Of a stretch of 64,000 bases of DNA, positions 17,040-25,433 are shown one piece after another. Where the stretch lies: NCBI GenBank assembly GCA_019637155.1, contig JAHBWE010000013.1:276123-340122 (forward strand), in the 5' to 3' direction. The position numbers were made by a program, and so were the translations under genes. The stretch's first letter is position 1. Every line of letters begins with the position of its first letter. The notes beneath the pieces are model-generated. The model was not told the DNA's origin and did not search any database. It saw nothing but the letters and a program-made list of their open reading frames with translations. The stretch comes from Labilithrix sp. (GTDB lineage Bacteria; Myxococcota_A; Polyangia; Polyangiales; Polyangiaceae).

Positions 17040-18605
17040 TCAGCTCCGGCACATCACGAGGATGTCGTCGCCACGGTTTGGAGCGACGACGACCACCTGT
17101 TGCGCCTCGGCGTAGGTTACCAGAAGCTGCTTCCCGTCCACGACAAAGAGGCGGCCCTGGGGCGTGCTCTGACCGAAGTAGAGGCTTACTTCGCCGAGCA
17201 CTTGGCGACCGGTCGACACCATGTCGACGGTCATGTCTTGCGCCGCCGTGAGGGCGGGCGTCGGGTGCTTCCCGTGCTTCGCGACGAAACACGAGAGGCC
17301 CTTCACGTTGAGCGAGACGTTCGCTCCCGGGAGCATCGTGACGCGGAACCGCACCTGCTCGCCTGCCGCATCGGCGAACGAGACGTCGAGCTTCTCGTGC
17401 ACCTGCACGTAGCGAAGCCGTCGTTCGGTGTGCGGGACCGGCACCGCGGGGCGGCCGTTCGTCGTGCTCCCGGTGCTCGCCGGATCGGTCTCCGGCTTCG
17501 ACGGCGGCGGTGGCGGCGCGGCCTTCTGCGGCTGCGGCGGCGGTGACGGCTGCGGCGCAGGGGCAGACTTCGGCGCGAGCGGCGTCGAGGCGATCGCCGG
17601 GAACTCGGCGGTGCGCTTCACGATGTCGATCGCGATCGGCGCGACGCTGTTCGAGGACTTCACCTTCAGCGCGTCCTTCATGCGCTGCGCGAACTCGGGC
17701 GCGGCGGCGATGCGGTCCTCGGGCCGCGCGAGGAGCGCCTTGCCGAGCACGCGCGCGACCTCGCCGGAGAGGCCGAGCTGCGCGAGGCGCGCGTTGACGA
17801 GGGTGTCGCCGCGGACGCGATCGTTGAAGGTCAGACGAACGTCCTCGTCGCCGAAGAGCACGGTGCCGCTCAGCATGAAGATGGCGAGGAGGCCGAGCGC
17901 GTACACGTCCGTGCGCGGGCCCTCCGGCGAGCCGCAGAGCTGCTCGGGCGCGGCCCAGCGCGGCGAGAAGAGCGCGACGGTGCTCACCGACTCGCCGAAG
18001 CCGTCGTCGCGCGCTTTCTGGTTCGTCTTCACGTCGCTGTGGGCGATGCCGAAGTCGGCGAGCTTCGGGACGAGGTCGCCGCGGACGCGCGCGAAGAGGA
18101 TGTTCGACGGCTTGATGTCGCGATGGATGATGCCGTGCTCGTGCGCCTCGGCGCAGGCGCCGCAGATGCCGTCGAGGATGCTCATCGACTCCTGCGAAGG
18201 GAGCGCGCCGCGGAGCCGCACGTGCGACTCGAGGTTGCCGCCGTCGAGGTACTCGCTGACGTGGAACGGCGCGCCCTGATCGCCGTCCGCTTCCTTCAGG
18301 TAACCGAAGTCGTAGATGCGGAGCGTGTTCGAGTGTTGCAGCTTCGAGAGCGCGAGCGCCTCCTGGAGGAAGTGCGTGTACGTCGCTTTGTAGACGGCGC
18401 GGCTGCCGCTCGTGGAGCCGGAGCCCTCGACGAGGGTGGTGCGAAGGAGCTTCACGCAGACGACGCGATCGAGCCGCTCGTCGGTCGCGCGGTAGATCGT
18501 CGCCATGCCTCCCGACCCGACGCGGTCGAGGATCGAATAGCGATCGAGCAGGCGCATGCCCTCGAAGAGCTCGGGCTCCCCTTGCCGGCGTTGATGCCGC
18601 CCCAT
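17040..18605 (-). CDS. Hanks-type Ser/Thr protein kinase with C-terminal beta-rich domain
   Basis: ATG 18605 gives 521 residues; upstream in-frame sequence belongs to a repeat element and was excluded. The kinase domain is complete: glycine loop GSGGMATIY (30-38), Lys52 in CVKLL, HRD 161-163 in IIHRDIKPSNIL, DFG 184-186, and APEQ. A Pro-rich linker (about 340-400) leads to a 120-residue beta-rich domain with no recognisable family that ends RGDDILVMCRS. There is no membrane helix, unlike PknB receptors, so the kinase is cytosolic. It is co-transcribed with the downstream DFN kinase, which suggests a pair acting in one signalling pathway. Confidence 0.88.
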   Translation of the reverse strand: MGRHQRRQGEPELFEGMRLLDRYSILDRVGSGGMATIYRATDERLDRVVCVKLLRTTLVEGSGSTSGSRAVYKATYTHFLQEALALSKLQHSNTLRIYDFGYLKEADGDQGAPFHVSEYLDGGNLESHVRLRGALPSQESMSILDGICGACAEAHEHGIIHRDIKPSNILFARVRGDLVPKLADFGIAHSDVKTNQKARDDGFGESVSTVALFSPRWAAPEQLCGSPEGPRTDVYALGLLAIFMLSGTVLFGDEDVRLTFNDRVRGDTLVNARLAQLGLSGEVARVLGKALLARPEDRIAAAPEFAQRMKDALKVKSSNSVAPIAIDIVKRTAEFPAIASTPLAPKSAPAPQPSPPPQPQKAAPPPPPSKPETDPASTGSTTNGRPAVPVPHTERRLRYVQVHEKLDVSFADAAGEQVRFRVTMLPGANVSLNVKGLSCFVAKHGKHPTPALTAAQDMTVDMVSTGRQVLGEVSLYFGQSTPQGRLFVVDGKQLLVTYAEAQQVVVVAPNRGDDILVMCRS

Positions 18606-18671
18606 GCGCGCAAGCCTATCGCGAAACCCCGAAATCCGGCCCAACAATGCGTAAGATTTCCTGCTTTCAAC

Positions 18672-19010
18672 GTCGGGGCTTCGCCCCGACACCCCGTCCC
18701 AGACACGGCCCTCGCGCTGCGCGCTCGGGTTGCTTCGCAACCGCTTGCGCGGCCGCTTCTGGGGCCCCGGCGTGCTACCCAGGGCTCGCGGCCGCTCGCG
18801 CTTTCACGCGTTGCGGGCCTGCTTGCCGGCCGCCACCGCCGCCCGCTTGCGCGCCCGCTTGCGCAGCCGCTTCTGATCCTGAGGGGACCCCTCATGGCGT
18901 GCGGTCGGCCCCATGGGGCGGCCGCCCCAGCGGTTGCGAAGCAACCCTCGCGCGAAGCGCGAGGGCCGTGGTCGCGGGGTGGGGGTGTCGGGGGCGAAGC
19001 CCCCGACGTT
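18672..19010. repeat. two inverted copies of the GCGAAGC-hairpin repeat element
   Basis: This 410-base gap between genes (18606-19018) is filled by two divergent copies of an interspersed element. The left copy has hairpins at 18672-18690 and 18728-18742, tipped GCTTCGC. The right copy has three in a row: 18932-18946 (GGTTGC, GAA, GCAACC), 18947-18963 (CTCGCGC, GAA, GCGCGAG) and 18987-19007 (7-bp GTCGGGG-type stem over GCGAAGC). A perfect 16-base palindrome TGGGGCGGCCGCCCCA lies at 18914-18929. No reading frame here has coding-like third positions. Related copies occur at 28.3, 31.7 and 49.3 kb. Confidence 0.85.
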
Positions 19011-19018
19011 GAGAAACC

Positions 19019-20179
19019 TCAGGCGCGCCAGAGGTACCAGCTGGCGACGGAGCGGTAGGGCTTCCAGCGCTCGGCGCGGCGCACCATCGCGGCGACGTCG
19101 GGGAGCTCGTCGCGCCGCTTTTTCGGGTGGAACAAGCGCGCGTAGCCCTTCTTGATCCCGTAGTCGCCGATCGGGAACACGTCGGGCCGGCCGAGGCGGA
19201 ACAACAGCAGCATCTCGACCGTCCAGCGCCCGATACCGCGGACTAGGGTCAGCACCTCGACGATCGCGTCGTCCTCCATCTTCGCGAGCTCGGCGAGGGT
19301 GGGGATCTCGCCGCGCTCGGCGCGCGTGGCGAGGTCCCGGAGCGCGGCGAGCTTGCTCGCGGAGAGCCCGGCCCTTCGGAGCTCGGCCTCGTCGAGCGCG
19401 AGCACGCGCCGCGGGTCGAGCTTGTTCTTCGGGAAGAGCGCGCGGACGCGTCCGAAGATCGTCGCGGCGGCGCGACCGTTGAGCTGCTGGTACACGATCG
19501 CCTTCGCGAGGGCGTCGAAGGTGCCCTCGCTCGGCTCGAGCGTGAGCGCGAAGTCGATCGACGCGATGTGCGCGCCGAGGACGGGATCGGCGGAGGTGAG
19601 GTGAGCGAGCGCGGCCTTCGCGTCGAACGGCAGCGCCGGCGCGTCGAACAGGAGCCGCGCGCTCTTCGGGTCGGACCAGCCCTCGAGCGCGAGGATCTTC
19701 TCCTTCGTCACGAGGCCGCCGTACGCCGAGAAGCCGCCCGGCTTGCCGCCGGACGCGAAGACGCGATGGCAGGCGACGAGGATCGGGAACGGGTTCGTCG
19801 CCATCGCGCGGCCGACCGCGCGCGCCGCGCTCGGGGCGCCGACGAGGCCGGCGAGCTCGCCGTAGGTCACGGTCTTGCCCGGCGGCACCGTCTGGAGCGC
19901 GCGGTACACCGTCGCGTTGAAGGGCGGGAGCGCGCCGAGGTCGAGCGGGACGTCCTCGAACGTCTGCGGCTCGCCGGCGAGGTGCCGCTGCACGGCCGCG
20001 ATCGCCTTCGCTACCGATTTGGGCGGCTTCGTCTTTTCTCCTGATTCTTGCGCTTTCTTCCGCAGCCGCTCCACCGTGAGCTCCGCCGTCGCCTCGGGCA
20101 GCTGCAGCCACGTGACGCCGGCGTCGCTCCACGCGAGCGCGCACGTGCCGATCGCGGTGTCGAACGTCGTCCAGGGCAT
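19019..20179 (-). CDS. Ogt-type O6-alkylguanine-DNA methyltransferase fused to AlkA-type DNA glycosylase
   Basis: Residues 1-170 are a methyltransferase: TVPPGKTVTYGELA, the helix-turn-helix RAVGRAMATNPFPI, and the acceptor Cys137 in VACHRV, where most relatives have PCHRV. Residues 185-386 are an HhH-GPD glycosylase: IVYQQLNGRAA (substrate pocket), hairpin LVRGIGRWT (312-320) and catalytic Asp339 in PIGDYGIKKGY. The protein would repair O6-alkylguanine by suicide transfer and excise N3/N7-alkylated purines. It is the last gene of a three-gene operon, 3 bases after the SprT-like protease gene. The fusion places two alkylation repair steps in one polypeptide. The Pro-to-Ala change beside the Cys is unusual but the Cys is present. 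Confidence 0.9.
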   Translation of the reverse strand: MPWTTFDTAIGTCALAWSDAGVTWLQLPEATAELTVERLRKKAQESGEKTKPPKSVAKAIAAVQRHLAGEPQTFEDVPLDLGALPPFNATVYRALQTVPPGKTVTYGELAGLVGAPSAARAVGRAMATNPFPILVACHRVFASGGKPGGFSAYGGLVTKEKILALEGWSDPKSARLLFDAPALPFDAKAALAHLTSADPVLGAHIASIDFALTLEPSEGTFDALAKAIVYQQLNGRAAATIFGRVRALFPKNKLDPRRVLALDEAELRRAGLSASKLAALRDLATRAERGEIPTLAELAKMEDDAIVEVLTLVRGIGRWTVEMLLLFRLGRPDVFPIGDYGIKKGYARLFHPKKRRDELPDVAAMVRRAERWKPYRSVASWYLWRA

Positions 20180-20182
20180 GCT

Positions 20183-21268
20183 TCACCTCCGTGGCGGCAG
20201 CGCGAGGCCGCGCTCGGTCGGGCCCTCCTTCACGCCGCGGTGGATCACGATCTTGGAGCCGGCGTCCTTGCCGTGCGTGTACGCGTCGCTCCGGCGCTGC
20301 CCCGCGTAGCGGACGTGGCGCACGTGCGGGTGGCGCTGGCGGAACCAGCGCTGGAGGTCGCCGTCCGCGATCCACACGAGCCCCGCGTCGGCGCTCTTCT
20401 TCGCCTCGCGCGCGAGCTTGTCGCTCATGCCGCTCATCACGCCGGCGAGGAAGGTGCGCCGGTCGCGATCGCCGCGGACGCCGTGGGCGACCTTGTGCTC
20501 GCGCCACAGCCGCTCCGCGGTCGCGATCAGGTAGCCGTGGACGTATTCGGCGATTTCTACGTTGTCTTCGGAACCGCATATTTCGAGGATGCTCCCGCGT
20601 TTCCCGACGTCTTGGCGGTAGACCGACACCCAGATCGCCTCGACGAAGAAGTGTTTGCCGAGGAGGAGGGAGAGCACGCGCTCGGCCTCGGTCGTGCGGC
20701 CGGTGGGGGCGCCGAGGTGCTTCCACACGTAGCCCTGCGCCGCGCGGAGGCTCCTCAGCTCGAGGTTGTGCTTGAGGAGGAGCCTCTGCGCCGCCGCCAT
20801 CGCGGCCTCCGCCTCGTTGACGTTCGGGCTCTCCGCGAGCGCGAGGAGCCGCGCGATGCGCTCGGCGACCTTCGCGTGCTCCGCCTTCGACGCCGAGCTC
20901 GCCGCGTCGCTCGGCATCCCCGCCGCGGCGCCGTCGATGCCGAGGCGCTCGCACACCGCGCGGAAGCGGGGGCCGTGCGGGGTCTCCTCGCGCTCGCCGA
21001 GCACCTCGTACACGTACTGGTGCGCCATCTCGTGCTTGAGCACCTCGACGACGACGCCCCACGGCTCGGTCATCACGAGGTGGCGCGAGAGCTCGATCGT
21101 CCGCGTGCCGGGCACCCAGCGTCCGAGGCGATGTCTGGTCGGGACGAGCTCCAGCTGCGGGATCGCGAGGCCGCCCTTGAAGTAGGTGAGGGCGAGGAGC
21201 TTGTATTGCTCACGTATCTCGCGGAGGAGGGCGTTCTCGAGCGCGGCCGCGGTCGCGTGGTCGGTCAT
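20183..21268 (-). CDS. SprT-like metalloprotease domain plus DUF2786 protein
   Basis: The 361-residue protein carries HEMAH at 79-83 and a third His at 98 in PHGPRF, matching the zinc site of SprT/Spartan-like proteases. Residues about 130-175 match DUF2786 (ERIARLLALAESPNVNEAEAA), a domain often attached to SprT-like proteins. The C-terminal half is helical and basic with unknown function. Spartan-type proteases degrade proteins crosslinked to DNA, so co-transcription with the Ogt-AlkA fusion is suggestive of a DNA damage role; this is inference. The ATG overlaps the upstream TGA (ATGA at 21265-21268), fixing the start. Confidence 0.82.
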   Translation of the reverse strand: MTDHATAAALENALLREIREQYKLLALTYFKGGLAIPQLELVPTRHRLGRWVPGTRTIELSRHLVMTEPWGVVVEVLKHEMAHQYVYEVLGEREETPHGPRFRAVCERLGIDGAAAGMPSDAASSASKAEHAKVAERIARLLALAESPNVNEAEAAMAAAQRLLLKHNLELRSLRAAQGYVWKHLGAPTGRTTEAERVLSLLLGKHFFVEAIWVSVYRQDVGKRGSILEICGSEDNVEIAEYVHGYLIATAERLWREHKVAHGVRGDRDRRTFLAGVMSGMSDKLAREAKKSADAGLVWIADGDLQRWFRQRHPHVRHVRYAGQRRSDAYTHGKDAGSKIVIHRGVKEGPTERGLALPPRR

Positions 21269-21726
21269 TTGGGAAACTCGATCGAGTAGACCCAGTCCGA
21301 GTACCGCGCGCGGTTGTCGTGGCACTCGACGCAGACCTTGGGCTTGCCGGAGAAGAGCACCTTGCCGGACGCGTCCCACTCCGCCCAGAACCACGAGCCG
21401 TCGGGCTTCTTCTCCATCGCGGCGATGAGCGTGGTCGTGTCGCTCGAGAAGCTCTCCTTCACGACGATGGAGCCGGCGGGCCACGAGCGCACGATGTCGG
21501 GTCCGTCGAGCGCGGCGCTCATGTTCGGGTCGACGAAGACGTCGACCGCGTCCGAGTGCGAGGTGAAGCTCGGCCGCCGCTCGGGGAACGCCGGCGCCCG
21601 CCGCCACGACCGGAACCCGGCGCCGCTCGTCACCCGCGCGTAGAGGTCGTCCGCGCCGGCGGGATCGTCGTTCTGCCCGCACCCGCCCAGCGCAAGAGCG
21701 GCGATCGCGACGAACCGGCGAGACAT
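21265..21726 (-). CDS. cytochrome P460-family lipoprotein
   Basis: A 153-residue protein with lipoprotein signal (MSRRFVAIAALALGGC, Cys16). Near the C-terminus lie CVECH, a c-type heme motif, and SDWVYS, the conserved end of cytochrome P460 proteins. The preceding SIVVKESF and GSWFWAEWD fit the family's beta core. Cytochromes P460 oxidise hydroxylamine or handle nitric oxide in the periplasm; many relatives in other bacteria have unknown roles. It is the first gene of the operon with the SprT-like and Ogt-AlkA genes, overlapping the next by four bases. Whether its periplasmic function relates to DNA repair is unclear. Confidence 0.82.
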   Translation of the reverse strand: MSRRFVAIAALALGGCGQNDDPAGADDLYARVTSGAGFRSWRRAPAFPERRPSFTSHSDAVDVFVDPNMSAALDGPDIVRSWPAGSIVVKESFSSDTTTLIAAMEKKPDGSWFWAEWDASGKVLFSGKPKVCVECHDNRARYSDWVYSIEFPK

Positions 21727-21812
21727 CGGCGGACAGTCTCGCCGTGCGGCTGCCTCAGTTCAATACGGTTCGGCGCCCACCGCGCCGACGGCGGCGCTAT
21801 CCTCCGGCGACC

Positions 21813-22406
21813 GTGCGACGCTGGATCCTCGGGCCCCTCCTCGTCCTGAACGTCGCCGCATGCTCGTCGTTCGACGCCGCCGAACCGACCCCGGCCGACG
21901 CCGGCGCGTCGTGCGTGAGCGCGAGCGTGAAGAGCAGCACCGGCGCGAGCTTCCAGCTCGCCGAGGGCGGTGAATGGTCCAACCCGGATGGAGCGATCGA
22001 GGCCGATGGAGTCTTCGCCTCCACGAACACGCTCGGCAAAGACGTCCGCAGCCGCTACCTCGGTCTCGTCGCTCTCGGCCTCTCGATCCCCGAAGGGGCG
22101 TCGGTGCAGGGAATCGCCGTCACCGTGGTGCGGGGCTCGGCCGGTGGAGGTGTCGTCGACGAGTCGGTGCGCCTCGTTCGAGCGAACGATCCCGCCGGCG
22201 ACGACCGCAAGAACATCCTCCCCTGGCCGCCGTCCCCGGCCCCGATCGACTACGGCTCCCCGACCGATCTCTGGGGCGTCGACTGGACGCGCGAGGACGT
22301 GGTCTCGCCCGGCTTCGGCGTCGCCGTCGCGGCGAGGAACGACGCCAACTCCGGCGAGTCCGCGCGGATCGACGGCATTCGGCTGACGGTCTACTACTGT
22401 CCGTGA
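21813..22406 (+). CDS. lipoprotein of unknown function, 197 residues
   Basis: The GTG at 21813 begins VRRWILGPLLVLNVAAC, a lipoprotein signal with Cys17. A short PTPADAGASC linker follows. The mature part looks like a beta-sandwich, with strands such as SLGLSIPEGASVQGI-type segments and a final RIDGIRLTVYY, similar in style to phage or surface proteins that describe expected orientation of strands, but without a definite family. The longer frame from 21744 adds an Arg-rich stretch that does not look like a signal. It is divergent from the P460 operon. Confidence 0.68.
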   Translation: MRRWILGPLLVLNVAACSSFDAAEPTPADAGASCVSASVKSSTGASFQLAEGGEWSNPDGAIEADGVFASTNTLGKDVRSRYLGLVALGLSIPEGASVQGIAVTVVRGSAGGGVVDESVRLVRANDPAGDDRKNILPWPPSPAPIDYGSPTDLWGVDWTREDVVSPGFGVAVAARNDANSGESARIDGIRLTVYYCP

Positions 22407-22446
22407 CCCCGCGTCGGCGCTCGTGGCCGTATGCTAGCCTCGACCG

Positions 22447-22800
22447 ATGATCGAGATCCGTTGGCGAGCCGCTAGGTCGACTCCGTCGTCGTGCTTCTGG
22501 CGATGGGGGATCGCTCTCGTCGTGATGGCCCTCGTCGTGACGGCGCCGATCGCCACGAGCCGCGCCCAGGACGTCGGCCCGCGCAGAGCCTCCGCCCAGG
22601 AGCTCGAGACCTTGCGTGCTCTGAAGGTCGTCGCGATCGACGGCGGCGAGGCCATCTCGATCACGTCCGGCGCCGCGAGCATCACCTTGAAGAAGGACGG
22701 CACCGTCGTCATCAAAGGGACGGAGATCGTGATCGACGACGGGCGCCAGCCGGCGAGGTCGGCCGCGCCATCGAACGTCCGGGCGTCCGAGATCTTCTGA
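22447..22800 (+). CDS. small secreted protein with VgrG-tip-like beta repeat
   Basis: The 117-residue protein has a basic N-terminus and a long hydrophobic segment (GIALVVMALVVTAPIATSRAQ) ending in a probable signal cleavage site after SRA. Residues 60-95 read AISITSGAASITLKKDGTV followed by VIKGTEIVID. This alternation resembles the triple-stranded beta-helix repeats of VgrG or gp5 spike proteins (GxxxIxLxxDGxIxIxGxxI). The domain is far too short to be a spike, and no type VI genes are nearby. It ends six bases before the convergent GTPase gene. Function unknown. Confidence 0.62.
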   Translation: MIEIRWRAARSTPSSCFWRWGIALVVMALVVTAPIATSRAQDVGPRRASAQELETLRALKVVAIDGGEAISITSGAASITLKKDGTVVIKGTEIVIDDGRQPARSAAPSNVRASEIF

Positions 22801-22806
22801 CGACGC

Positions 22807-24138
22807 TCAGTTCAGGGTCTTGTCGCGCTCGCGGTCCTGCTTCTTCTCGAGCTCTTTGCCTTCTTCTTCCGCCGCGGACTTGGCGTCGGCGAAGGCCTTG
22901 CGCGCGTCCTCGACGGTGCCGCCGCGGAGGAAGAACTGGCGCGCCGCGGCGCCGATCGCCATCGTGCCGGCGAAGGCGATCGCGCCCGAGATGATCGAGC
23001 CGTAGCCCGGCGTCACCACTTTCATCAGCGCGCGGAAGCCCTCGCGTAGCACCATGCCGGCGCCGACGTTCGCGCCCATCGCGGCGAGGAACTCCGTCGC
23101 GCCGCGGCGGTCGAGCGGGCGCCCGGAGAGCCACGCGATCGCGCCGACGAGCGCGGCCTGCATCGCGGTGATCGGGAAGAGGTCCGCGACCGGGATCGGG
23201 ATCGCGGCGATGCCGGTGCAGATGACGGCGGTCGCGCGCGTGAGGTCCGTGGCGAGCTGCTCCTGCAGGCCGCGCACGCGCGCGATGCGCACGAGCGTGC
23301 CGCGCGTCGCGTCGGGGACGTGCTTGAAGAGCGCGCCGACGAGCTCGTCGATGCGCCAGCGCTCGTCGCTCCGCAGCGCGCCGTCGGCCTTGAAGGACAT
23401 GTACGAGCTGATGCCGCGCGTCCACTGCAGGTGCGGGGCGAGCTTGCCGCGCGCCTTGATCTTCTCCTCGAGGTGATGCTCGACCTCGCCGACGCGGTTC
23501 AGCTTCTCGTCGATGTCCTCGCGCGGGTCGTCGTCGAGGTGGAGGCGCGTCGCCTTCGGCTCGAGCACGTCGCAGTGGGTGGCGACGGCGACGAGCGGCG
23601 GCCGGAACTTGTGGTGCCGCTCCACCTCGGCGTAGATGCGCTCGAGCGCGTCGAGGTCGGCGTCGATCGCGCTGTCGGTCTCCGTCGCCTTCACGAGGAA
23701 GACGATGACGTCGGGCACCTTGCGCTTCAGCTCCACGAGGATCGACTTCACCGCGTCGAGCGACGTGTCGCTCTCGTCGGGCTTCGAGCCCTCCTGGATG
23801 CCGCGCGTGTCGAGGACCGAGATCGTGCCGCGCTCCGACGTGTGATCGAACCACTTGCCGCGTCCGGTCTGCGCCTTGACGTGCCCGACCTCGGCGACCT
23901 TCGCCCCGAAGAGCGCGTTGACGAGGGAGCTCTTGCCCGCGCCGCGACGACCGACGAGCGCGAACGCGGGCGCGCGCTGCTCGAGGAGGATCGTGCGAAG
24001 GAGGGCGACCTTGCCGCGTAGCTCTCGGATGGTGTCTCCATGGAGCGGGAGGAACTGCATCATCTCCTCCACGCGCTTGATGTTCTCGGCGATCGCCTTC
24101 CGTACCTTGTGCTCGTCCTCGTCGCGATCGTTCGCCAT
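22807..24138 (-). CDS. Era-like GTPase with C-terminal DUF697-like membrane domain
   Basis: The 443-residue protein has a P-loop GRRGAGKS at 63-70, a switch DTRG at 110-113 and THCD at 187-190 in place of NKxD. Residues about 285-400 hold hydrophobic helices (GIAAIPIPVADLFPITAMQAALVG) characteristic of DUF697 proteins, which link small GTPases to membranes. The C-terminus is a highly charged coil. Such proteins may act in membrane remodelling or stress responses. ATG 24138 was chosen over GTG 24144. The gene is separated by 56 bases from the stop of the SerA-like gene. Confidence 0.8.
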   Translation of the reverse strand: MANDRDEDEHKVRKAIAENIKRVEEMMQFLPLHGDTIRELRGKVALLRTILLEQRAPAFALVGRRGAGKSSLVNALFGAKVAEVGHVKAQTGRGKWFDHTSERGTISVLDTRGIQEGSKPDESDTSLDAVKSILVELKRKVPDVIVFLVKATETDSAIDADLDALERIYAEVERHHKFRPPLVAVATHCDVLEPKATRLHLDDDPREDIDEKLNRVGEVEHHLEEKIKARGKLAPHLQWTRGISSYMSFKADGALRSDERWRIDELVGALFKHVPDATRGTLVRIARVRGLQEQLATDLTRATAVICTGIAAIPIPVADLFPITAMQAALVGAIAWLSGRPLDRRGATEFLAAMGANVGAGMVLREGFRALMKVVTPGYGSIISGAIAFAGTMAIGAAARQFFLRGGTVEDARKAFADAKSAAEEEGKELEKKQDRERDKTLN

Positions 24139-24194
24139 GCCCACTCAAGAATAGGTCGCCGCGGCCTCCGCGCCAGTTTGCGTTACGGCCGTGC

Positions 24195-25433
24195 TCAAGG
24201 CGCGAGCGGGACGACGGAGACGTCGAGGACGTCGGCCGAGCAGGAGCGGAGGTCCGCGAGCGCGGCGCCCTCGGGCGCGCGATCGACCGCGATCCGCGCG
24301 ACGGCGGCCTTTCCGCCGGCGAACACGATGTTCTCCTCCTCCTCGACGTTGATGCCCGCCTTGCGCAGGCAGTCGAAGATCGACGCGAGGACGCCGACGC
24401 GGTCGTAGTGCCGGACGGCGACGATGTGTGTGGCCCCCGTCTTCCGCGCGAGGTTCACGACGTTCGCGGGGCGCCCGTTCTGCTTGAAGAGCTGGACGAC
24501 GCGCACGGTCTCGGCCGCGATCGCCTCCTGCGCCTGATCGGTGGACGCGCCGATGTGGTGCGAGCCGATGACGCCGGGCAGCTTGAAGAGCGGCGAGTCG
24601 ACCGCGCCGGCGCCGCCGCTCGGCTCCTCCGCGAAGACGTCGACGCCGGCCTTGATCTGCCGCTCCTCGATCGCGCGGATGAGCGCGGCTTGATCGACGA
24701 CCTCCGCGCGCGCGGTGTTGAGGAAGATCGAGCCGGGCTTCATCGACGCGAAGACGCCGTCGCCGATGACGCCGCGCGTCTCGGCGTTGAGGGGAAGATG
24801 GATCGTGAGGATGTCCGCCTTCGCCGCGACCTCCGTGATCGTCGCCTTCGCCGGGATCCCGTTCTCGTCGAGCCAGCTCGGCTTGAGCGCCTCGAGCTTC
24901 GTGCGCGACGCGGCGAGGTGGCGATCCCACGCGACGACCTTCATCCCGAAGGCCTGCGCGCGCTTGATGACCTCGCGCCCGATCATGCCGGTGCCGACGA
25001 CGCCGAGGGTGCGGCCGTAGAGGCCCTTCGCCTTGCTGTACTCCTTCTTGTTCCACTTGCCGGCGCGGAGATCGCTCGCGCCGTCGACGACGTGGCGATC
25101 GAGCGCGAGGAGGAGCGCGAACGTGAGCTCGGCGACCGCGACCGCGTTCTTGCCGGGGCAGTTCGCGACCCAGATCCCGCGCTCGCTCGCGGCCTCGACG
25201 TCGATCGTGTTGGTGCCGGCGCCGGCGCGGACGACGAGCGCGAGCTTGCCGCCCTCGAGCATGGCGCGGCTCACCTTCGTCGACCGGACGATGAGGACCT
25301 CGGCCTCGCTCCGCTTGATCGCCTCGAGCAGCTTGTCGTCGGTCGCGTCGGGCTCGTACACGACGTCGCACCCGATCTCCGCCAGCCCACGACGCCCCGA
25401 ATCTTCGAACTTGTCAGCGACGAGTACCTTCAT
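24195..25433 (-). CDS. D-3-phosphoglycerate dehydrogenase-like enzyme with ACT domain
   Basis: The 412-residue protein belongs to the D-isomer-specific 2-hydroxyacid dehydrogenases. It has the NAD-binding GVVGTGMIG, the catalytic Arg in FLNTARAEVVD, Glu in DVFAEEP, and His in GSHHIGAST. A C-terminal ACT domain (HIVAVRHYDRVGVLASIF) is the serine-sensing module of SerA, which makes 3-phosphohydroxypyruvate for serine synthesis. ATG 25433 overlaps the stop of the upstream membrane protein by about 20 bases. SerA is the most likely role, but the family also contains other hydroxyacid dehydrogenases. Confidence 0.85.
   Translation of the reverse strand: MKVLVADKFEDSGRRGLAEIGCDVVYEPDATDDKLLEAIKRSEAEVLIVRSTKVSRAMLEGGKLALVVRAGAGTNTIDVEAASERGIWVANCPGKNAVAVAELTFALLLALDRHVVDGASDLRAGKWNKKEYSKAKGLYGRTLGVVGTGMIGREVIKRAQAFGMKVVAWDRHLAASRTKLEALKPSWLDENGIPAKATITEVAAKADILTIHLPLNAETRGVIGDGVFASMKPGSIFLNTARAEVVDQAALIRAIEERQIKAGVDVFAEEPSGGAGAVDSPLFKLPGVIGSHHIGASTDQAQEAIAAETVRVVQLFKQNGRPANVVNLARKTGATHIVAVRHYDRVGVLASIFDCLRKAGINVEEEENIVFAGGKAAVARIAVDRAPEGAALADLRSCSADVLDVSVVPLAP

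Noticed and set aside
18640..18740. Upstream extension of the 17040 kinase from an ATG at 18740
   Set aside because: The added residues come from a repeat element and do not look like a kinase N-terminus.
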